Shown: positions 31,794-36,903 of the stretch, piece after piece
How positions within the stretch are numbered: position 1 is the first letter of the stretch
Layout: every line of letters begins with the position of its first letter
Assembly (NCBI GenBank): GCA_963802205.1
Contig: CAWDHW010000001.1
Span: 1-36,903, forward strand
DNA from: DYRB01 sp963802205
Lineage (GTDB): Bacteria > Pseudomonadota > Gammaproteobacteria > Chromatiales > Chromatiaceae
DNA: 36,903 bases
Direction: 5' to 3'
The notes under the pieces: model-generated
What the model was told of the DNA's origin: nothing
Databases searched by the model: none
Seen by the model: only the letters and a program-made list of their open reading frames with translations
Position numbers and translations under genes: made by a program

Positions 31794-33548
31794 ATGAAGC
31801 TCATCAGCCTCGCCCTGTTCCTGGTTGCCACCATGGCGGCCAACCTGCCCCAGCCCGCCACCGCCGCTCCCGTCTGCACCCAGGGGGCAGGGGTCCGGAT
31901 CTGGACGGCCCCGAGACGCCCCCAACCCGGCGAGCCCATGGAGATCCTCGCGGTTGCCACCGATGGCCCCCTGGACGGCCTCAGCGTCACCGATCCCGGC
32001 GGCGGACCGGTCCCACTCCGTGCGACCCAAAGCGGTGGCCCACCCTGGGGGCTCATGGCGACCGTGGCACACACCCGCGGCGGGACCTACCGCGTCGAGG
32101 CCAAACGCGGCGGGACCCAGGCCGCCTGCCGCGACGTCACGATTGGGACCGACAGCGCCGGGCCGGATGGCTGGGACCTGGCCACCGAGGCCCTCTACGC
32201 CACCTGGATCGAGCGCCTGTTCGACGCCCCTGCGTCGGACGCCTTGAGCTTCCCGTCGCTTGAGCCGGTACTGCGCGACCCGAGCCGAAACTTCCTGCAC
32301 GGCTACCTGGGCGCGGGCGAGGACAGCCGTCTCCCCGCCACCCCGGACTGCGCCGATCTGCCCTACTTTCTGCGCGCCTACTTCTCATGGAAGCTCGGTC
32401 TGCCCTTTGCCTACCGCCCCTGCGGGCGCGGCTCCGCCAAGGCGCCGCCCAACTGCGGCGCACCCGTGATCGAGACCGCCTTCCTCGGCACCCAGGCCCC
32501 GGCGGCCAGCTTCCGCCAGGCCAGCCGCCGTCTGATGGACACGGTCCACTCCGGCAGCGCCCGCACCGGGCTCCGGGACGAGGGCACTGACCTCTATCCC
32601 GTCCCCCTGCGGCGTGACAGCCTGTGGCCCGGGACCGTCTACGCCGACCCCTATGGCCATGTCCTGATCCTGGTGAAGTGGATTCCACAGACCGCCAGCT
32701 CCCCCGGAATGCTGTTGGCCGTGGACGCCCAGCCGGACAACTCGGTATCCCGCAAGCGTTTTTGGGAGGGGACCTTCCTGTTCGCCGACACCCCCAGCGC
32801 CGGACCAGGGTTCAAGACCTTCCGCCCGCTCTCCGCAGGCAAGGGCAGTCGCCTGGTGTCCAACGGCGCCATCAGTGGAACCTCGGGACTTGCGCCGTTC
32901 TCCACCGAGCAGGCGGGGCTGTCGCCGGACGATTTCTACGCCAAGGTCCAGCGCCTCATCAACCCCCGCGGCCTCGCCCCGGACGCCGCCTACGAGGCGA
33001 CCCTGGCGGCCCTGGTGGAGCAGGTCGAGACCCGCGTGACGGCAGTGGACACCGGCGAGGCCCATAGCCGCAAGGACGGTGCGGCCATCCCCATGCCCAG
33101 CGGCCCCGCCATCTTCGAGACCACAGGCCCCTGGGAGGACTACTCGACCCCGTCCCGGGACATGCGCCTGCTTATCGCCATGAAGGTCCTGGAAGGACTG
33201 GCCCAGCGCATCCGCCGCTACCCGGACCTGTTCGTACTGGGGGGCGAGGACCCGGGGCGGGCCGCGGCCCGCATCGAGGCCCTGCATACCCGCCGCACCC
33301 AGGCCGTCAGCTTCAGCTACCACCGCAGCGACGGCAGCCCCTGGCCGCTCCGCCTTGCGGACCTGTACGACCGCCGCGCCGCCCTCGAGGTCGCTTACAA
33401 CCCCAATGACTGCCCCGAGCGGCGTTGGGGCGCCAAGAGCGGGACCGCCGAGGCGGCCACCTGCCGCCGCCAGGCCCCGGCGGACCAGCGTGCCAAGATG
33501 GACGAGTACCGCGCCTGGTTCCGCGACACCCGGCGGCCGCCGCGGTGA
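31794..33548 (+). CDS. Large exported protein of unknown function with a possible Cys/His catalytic pair
   Basis: 584-residue protein I cannot assign to a named family. It has a signal peptide (MKLISLALFLVATMAANLPQ, cleavage about residue 25). Residues 30-115 look like a beta-sandwich domain. A central region follows with DCADLPYFLRAYFSWKLGLPF (C186) and DPYGHVLILVKW (H289), then LLAVDAQPDNS (D311). A Cys on a helix followed by a His on a strand and an acid is the layout of papain-like or NlpC/P60-like hydrolases, so cell-wall or peptide hydrolysis is possible. The C-terminal third (about 380-584) is mainly helical with a Cys pair (PNDCPERRW and TCRRQ). Its stop overlaps the GTG start of the DUF2272-like lipoprotein gene (GTGA), and a Rap1a-like gene is coupled next. 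No Shine-Dalgarno stands out. Confidence 0.85.
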   Translation: MKLISLALFLVATMAANLPQPATAAPVCTQGAGVRIWTAPRRPQPGEPMEILAVATDGPLDGLSVTDPGGGPVPLRATQSGGPPWGLMATVAHTRGGTYRVEAKRGGTQAACRDVTIGTDSAGPDGWDLATEALYATWIERLFDAPASDALSFPSLEPVLRDPSRNFLHGYLGAGEDSRLPATPDCADLPYFLRAYFSWKLGLPFAYRPCGRGSAKAPPNCGAPVIETAFLGTQAPAASFRQASRRLMDTVHSGSARTGLRDEGTDLYPVPLRRDSLWPGTVYADPYGHVLILVKWIPQTASSPGMLLAVDAQPDNSVSRKRFWEGTFLFADTPSAGPGFKTFRPLSAGKGSRLVSNGAISGTSGLAPFSTEQAGLSPDDFYAKVQRLINPRGLAPDAAYEATLAALVEQVETRVTAVDTGEAHSRKDGAAIPMPSGPAIFETTGPWEDYSTPSRDMRLLIAMKVLEGLAQRIRRYPDLFVLGGEDPGRAAARIEALHTRRTQAVSFSYHRSDGSPWPLRLADLYDRRAALEVAYNPNDCPERRWGAKSGTAEAATCRRQAPADQRAKMDEYRAWFRDTRRPPR

Positions 33549-34414
33549 CTTCAAACACCGTGCCCCTATTCCTCCCCCGCGATTTCGGTCTGGATACCGG
33601 CCCCCAGGTCGGGAACGGCAAACCGCGAACCGGCAGACGCTGGCAGGACAAGCGCTCGCCCCGACGGGCGCTCGTCTCCCTGGCCCTTTGCCTGGCCCTG
33701 GTCGGCTGCGCCGGCCAGCCCCAGGCCCCGGAGCCCGGAGCCCCGACCACAACCGCCACGGGGACCTGGGCCGGACGCCCCATCGGGGCGGCGCCCGCCC
33801 CCCAGCCCGGGCTGCGCCAGGCCATCATCACGACGGCCACCCGCGAGTGGGGAGAGTTCGGGCGCCAAGTGGTGGTCTTCGACGTTACCGAGGAGTCCAT
33901 CCCCGAGGTCGGCGTCTGGGAGGACGACGACCGCGGCCACAGCGACCGCGTCAGTACCTACTGGCGGGCGGCGGGCCGCCCACACCTGGATGGGTATGAC
34001 TGCAACCAACCCTGGTCGGCGGCCTTCCTCGGCTGGGTCATGCAGACCGCCGGGGTCCCGCCGGACCAATTCCCCCTGGCGCCGACCCATGCCGCCTACC
34101 TGTCCCGAATCACCGACGCGGCCGGCGAGCCCGGCCGCTACTGGGTCCCGCGGCGGGTGGCGGACTACAGCCCCAGGCCAGGGGACATCGTCTGCGCCAC
34201 CCGCACCCCCCGCAGCAACCCCGACCTTGGGTCCGTCCCGGAACGCGGCACCCATTGCGATCTGGTGGTCACCCTGAACGGGGCGACCCTGGAGGTCATC
34301 GGGGGGGATGTACGCAACGCCGTCTCGAAAAGCCGCCTGCCCCTGGACGGCCAGGGTCGGCTCCAGCCCGTCACGCGCCGCGCCTGGTTCCTGATCCTGG
34401 AGAATCGGCTGTGA
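33545..34414 (+). CDS. DUF2272-like lipoprotein
   Basis: 289-residue protein with a long basic N-region and a lipobox LVGC (C55) after the hydrophobic stretch ALVSLALCLALVGC, so it should be a lipoprotein. After a Pro/Thr-rich linker, residues 90-289 resemble DUF2272: YWRAAGRPHLDGYDCNQPWSAAFLGWVMQTAGV (139-171), SPRPGDIVCATR and GTHCDLVVTLNG (235-246). C153 and H237 are positioned like the Cys/His of CHAP-type amidases, but activity is not established. The start is GTG at 33545, overlapping the previous stop as GTGA; no ATG lies between it and the signal peptide. The N-terminal 40 residues before the hydrophobic segment are unusually long, so a later non-ATG start is possible. It overlaps the next gene by another GTGA. 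Confidence 0.83.
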   Translation: MTSNTVPLFLPRDFGLDTGPQVGNGKPRTGRRWQDKRSPRRALVSLALCLALVGCAGQPQAPEPGAPTTTATGTWAGRPIGAAPAPQPGLRQAIITTATREWGEFGRQVVVFDVTEESIPEVGVWEDDDRGHSDRVSTYWRAAGRPHLDGYDCNQPWSAAFLGWVMQTAGVPPDQFPLAPTHAAYLSRITDAAGEPGRYWVPRRVADYSPRPGDIVCATRTPRSNPDLGSVPERGTHCDLVVTLNGATLEVIGGDVRNAVSKSRLPLDGQGRLQPVTRRAWFLILENRL

Positions 34415-34782
34415 CGGATACTCGACCTTGGACCTGGGCGATGGCCCTGGTAGCCCTAATGACCATTGGCCCCGTCGCCGCCGAGGCCCCGGAGCCCACG
34501 GTGGCGGGGCTGGTGGCGACCTGCGACCGGGCCCGAGCCCAGGGCAACCGGGGCCCACAAGCAGCCGCTTGCGAATGGTTTACCGCCCCCTGCGCCTGCA
34601 AGCTCGGCAACCGTGGAGTGGCTGGGGAGCCCTGGTGCGTCCCCCCTGGGGAGACGATCGAGGACGAAGTCGCCAAGGTCGTCGCCGGGTTGCGTCGCCA
34701 CCCGGACCAGGACGCACCTGCGGGCCCCGCCGTCGCGCAGATTCTGACGCGACTCTACCCCTGCCCGGAGTCATCCCCCTGA
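34411..34782 (+). CDS. Exported Rap1a/Tai-like small protein
   Basis: 123-residue precursor with a signal peptide (cleavage about VAA-EAP, residue 24) and six Cys (38, 54, 61, 63, 76, 118). The C-terminal part WCVPPGETIEDEVAKVV, then LRRHPDQDAPAG, then LTRLYPCP strongly resembles the Rap1a/Tai immunity fold. That family shows a Cys-Pro-x-Gly turn, a helix, a xxHPE stretch and a final PC, and it neutralises type VI amidase effectors in Serratia and others. Many Rap1a-like proteins are orphan periplasmic proteins, so immunity is only a possibility. The start is GTG at 34411 in a GTGA overlap with the lipoprotein stop. Its last 28 bases overlap the convergent unknown gene. Confidence 0.75.
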   Translation: MTDTRPWTWAMALVALMTIGPVAAEAPEPTVAGLVATCDRARAQGNRGPQAAACEWFTAPCACKLGNRGVAGEPWCVPPGETIEDEVAKVVAGLRRHPDQDAPAGPAVAQILTRLYPCPESSP

Positions 34783-35374
34783 CCCGACGACTCGGGTTCC
34801 GCCGCCTTCCCCGGCTCCCGTCCGCCGCTCTCCAAACGCCCCAACTCCGTCAGGATGTCCTGCACCAGTTGCTCGCCGCGGGCGTCCATGCCGCGGCACA
34901 GCCGCCCGGGTTCACGCTCGCCATCGATCAGCGGCCGGATGATCCCGGACAGGCGCCCAGGTCGCCGCCGACCTTCAACATCTGATCGGCCATGTTACCG
35001 ATGAGAATCAGCGCCTGGGCGTTGCCGTGGGCGGCGGCGTGAATCATGTGGGCGAGCCCGGGGGCGGCCAGGCTCGGGTCCTGGGCCTTGGCGGGGTCGG
35101 GTAGGGTGCGTGGGTCCTGGAGCCCGAGCAGGATCGCCGTGGCGATGACTTGGTCCTCCTCGTCGAGTCCCGTGAAGACCATGGGGCCGCGCTCCCCGCG
35201 ACTGATGCGTCGCACCGCCCCCACCAGGGCCACCCAACCTTGCTGCTCGGCCCCTTGCAGGACTGTCTCCAACTCTCGGCGACGCTCCCGGTTCTGGCAG
35301 GTCTCCACCACCTGGCGGATGAATTGGGCGTGGACCAGGCGGATCTGCTCATGGCGGTCGGGCATCTGGGGCAT
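34755..35374 (-). CDS. Unknown soluble protein, frameshifted
   Basis: I do not recognise this protein. The first frame (start 35374, stop near 34928) reads MPQMPDRHEQIRLVHAQFIR and on to NMADQMLKVGGDLG, then ACPGSSGR and stop. From 34955 another frame continues smoothly as RLSGIIRPLIDGEREPGRL, then GEQLVQDILTELGRLE, to a TAG at 34755-34757. It keeps the helical, Leu/Glu/Arg-rich character of the first part. A single missing base in GGCGCC (about 34952-34957) explains this, so the intact protein should be about 206 residues. GGAG six bases before the ATG supports the start. No signal peptide or membrane segment is seen. The 3' end overlaps the Rap1a-like gene, and PqiA-like is divergent. Confidence 0.7.
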
Positions 35375-35485
35375 GGTGATCTCCGGGGTGCTGAGGATCT
35401 GCGCATTCTACCCAAGCCCGGGCTTCCGCCTGGTCCTGGGCTCTGCGAGACTGTGCCATCGATCCAGTCTGGGGTGCGGGCGGTG

Positions 35486-36799
35486 ATGGAAGCAGTCAAA
35501 GGGTGGCAAGGTCTGGCGGAAACGCTCCTGGGGGTGGCCCTGGCCCTGGGGCTGGCGGTGGTCATGGGCTATCTGGTCGCCACCATCGGCCAGGTCAAGG
35601 CCCAACGCACCGATCTCGCGGAGTTGCGCGATGTCCGCTACGGACTCCTCGACGCCGACGCCTGGGTCGAGCGTATCGCCGCCATCCTCGGGCGACACAT
35701 CGACAGCTTCGAGCTGACGGACGCCAACCGCCCGGAGGTCAAGGAACAGGTCGCCCTCGTGCTGGACCGCCTCATCGTCGAGATCGACGGTCACCTGCGC
35801 CGCCGTAATCAGGAAGGGCCATTGCTCGGGCGCATGACCGGGGCCTTGCGCCAATTGGTCCAGGACGCCCTGGTGGACGTGGGGGACCTGCGGGAGCGTG
35901 TCCCCTTCTACGCCGACGCCATCCTGGACGAATTGGGCCGGCCCCAGACCCGGGAGCAGATCCGGGTACAGCTCGCCGCCGTCCTGCGTCAGATGGTCGG
36001 TTCGACCTTTGCCCAGACCGACCGCAGCGCCCTGGATACGGTGCTGGCACGGCACGGCTGCGGGGCCCGGGACGCCTGCGCGACGGACCTGGAGCGGCGC
36101 AGTGCCGCGGGTCAGGCCAGGGCGCTGGCCCTGACCCTGGGGGCCTTCGCCCTGGTGGTGGCCTTGTTCGTCTCGACCCTCTACCGCAGCCGCCATCTGA
36201 CCCCGAGCAAGATGGCCCTGCTGACCTGGGCCGGGCTGGTGCTGCTGGCGGGTGGGCTCGCGACACCGATGATCGAGATCGAGGCACGTATCGCGGAGCT
36301 GCGCTTCCAGCTCCTGGGGGACCCGGTGGTCTTCAGCGACCAGGTGCTCTACTTCCAATCCAAGAGCATCTTCGATGTGGTCGCGGTCCTGGCCCGCAGC
36401 GGCTCGGCGGACATGCTGCTGGTGGCCTTCCTGGTGGTGCTGTTCAGCGTCTGGTTCCCGCTGCTCAAGGTCGCCGCCGGGTTTGTCTGGTTCGCCGACT
36501 GGCGCGGTTGGCGGCGTTCGGAGCTGGTGCGGTTCTTTGCGCTCAAGTCGGGCAAATGGTCCATGGCCGATGTGCTGGTCATCGCCATCTTCATGGCCTA
36601 TGTGGGCTTCAGCGGCCTGGTGGCCAGCCAACTGCACGGCCTCACCGGCCAGGCCCTGGAGGTCCTGACCACCAACGGAACCGCCCTGCAACCCGGCTTC
36701 TATCTGTTCCTGGGCTTCGTACTGGCGAGCCTGATCCTGTCCCACCTGCTCGCCAACGGCGTGGTGGAGGCTGGGGGACCGCAGGGGGCTGTGACCTGA
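35486..36799 (+). CDS. PqiA-like membrane protein with N-terminal extension
   Basis: 437-residue membrane protein. The C-terminal half (about 215-430) resembles paraquat-inducible protein A: MALLTWAGLVLLAGGLATPMIEI, YFQSKSIFDVVAVLARS, FLVVLFSVWFPLLKV, SGKWSMADVLVIAIFMAYVG and a last helix LFLGFVLASLILSHLL. PqiA partners with MCE proteins in lipid transport across the envelope, but no MCE-type pqiB is in the window. The first 215 residues hold one helix (about 12-35) and a hydrophilic, probably periplasmic region of mainly helical Arg/Leu-rich sequence with CGARDAC. This part is not found in ordinary PqiA. The ATG at 35486 is used; a GTG one codon earlier is possible. The frame runs further upstream only as the antisense of the unknown gene. 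Confidence 0.82.
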   Translation: MEAVKGWQGLAETLLGVALALGLAVVMGYLVATIGQVKAQRTDLAELRDVRYGLLDADAWVERIAAILGRHIDSFELTDANRPEVKEQVALVLDRLIVEIDGHLRRRNQEGPLLGRMTGALRQLVQDALVDVGDLRERVPFYADAILDELGRPQTREQIRVQLAAVLRQMVGSTFAQTDRSALDTVLARHGCGARDACATDLERRSAAGQARALALTLGAFALVVALFVSTLYRSRHLTPSKMALLTWAGLVLLAGGLATPMIEIEARIAELRFQLLGDPVVFSDQVLYFQSKSIFDVVAVLARSGSADMLLVAFLVVLFSVWFPLLKVAAGFVWFADWRGWRRSELVRFFALKSGKWSMADVLVIAIFMAYVGFSGLVASQLHGLTGQALEVLTTNGTALQPGFYLFLGFVLASLILSHLLANGVVEAGGPQGAVT

Positions 36800-36828
36800 C
36801 TCAACAGCGCAGGATGAGGTTGGGAACT

Positions 36829-36903
36829 TCATGCCGCACCGGCCATTCGCCCCGCACGGAACATCTCGACCTTGCGGCGCAGCCGTCGTGTTGTGTCCAA
36901 CAG
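36829..36903 (-). CDS. C-terminal fragment of a gene cut by the window edge
   Basis: On the minus strand the last 75 bases encode 24 residues plus a TGA stop (LLDTTRRLRRKVEMFRAG and a short tail). The Leu/Arg heptad pattern ending in VEMFR looks like the end of a chemotaxis receptor, which often finishes with a similar LRxxVxxFR. The fragment is too short to name with confidence. It would converge with the PqiA-like gene. Confidence 0.35.
   Translation of the reverse strand: MLDTTRRLRRKVEMFRAGRMAGAA

Noticed and set aside
1..36903. tRNA, rRNA, CRISPR arrays, insertion sequences or prophage genes
   Set aside because: Reading both strands I found no cloverleaf ending in a standard T-loop, no regularly spaced direct repeats and no transposase, integrase or phage structural motifs.

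Overview
This is a gene-dense, high-GC (roughly two-thirds G+C) chromosomal window of housekeeping and energy-metabolism genes. The content points to a gammaproteobacterial purple sulfur bacterium of the Chromatiaceae type. The strongest marker is a secreted Gly/Tyr-rich protein (15434-15832) that looks like a sulfur globule envelope protein. A periplasmic DsrE-like protein, a periplasmic rhodanese and an Rnf complex support the assignment. I see no phage, insertion sequence, CRISPR array, rRNA or tRNA.

Layout from left to right. 78-5472: an rnf operon (A, a fused B-C, D, G, E) for a Na+/H+-coupled ferredoxin:NAD oxidoreductase. 5589-9494: ubiD (+), then uup and a MEKHLA-domain gene (-). 9716-11495: a SLAC1/TDT-type membrane protein, an unrecognised small protein and a NifX-like cofactor-binding protein in one apparent operon. 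11848-14831: cydA (carrying a frameshift), cydB and the 40-residue cydX of cytochrome bd oxidase. 15434-15925: the sulfur globule protein with a strong promoter, an upstream palindrome and a perfect bidirectional terminator shared with cysS (-). 17481-20199: two cyclophilin-type prolyl isomerases, a DsrE-like gene (-) and lpxH. 20215-22263: a YcbB-type L,D-transpeptidase (-). 22368-27049: the prkA-yeaH-spoVR stress operon (-), preceded by a sigma-54-type promoter and an NtrC-type enhancer palindrome. 27527-30567: moaE, a periplasmic rhodanese (-) and a CHAD-domain protein (-). 30749-31714: transaldolase. 31794-34782: three translationally coupled exported proteins, namely a large protein with a possible Cys/His catalytic pair, a DUF2272-like lipoprotein and a Rap1a/Tai-like protein. 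34755-35374: an unknown gene (-) with a frameshift. 35486-36799: a PqiA-like membrane protein with a long N-terminal extension. The last 75 bases hold the tail of another gene (-).

How the parts fit: Rnf can supply low-potential ferredoxin, for example to nitrogenase. The NifX-like protein and the NtrC/sigma-54 signature in front of prkA also point to nitrogen-status control. Cytochrome bd, the sulfur globule protein, DsrE-like protein and rhodanese fit a facultatively microoxic sulfur oxidiser.

The observations most worth a second look are the NtrC-sigma-54 architecture before prkA, the RnfB-RnfC fusion with a possible internal start, the coupled three-gene envelope cassette, and the two single-base frameshifts. 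The frameshifts may be sequencing errors. All family calls come from reading motifs by eye; no database search was run.
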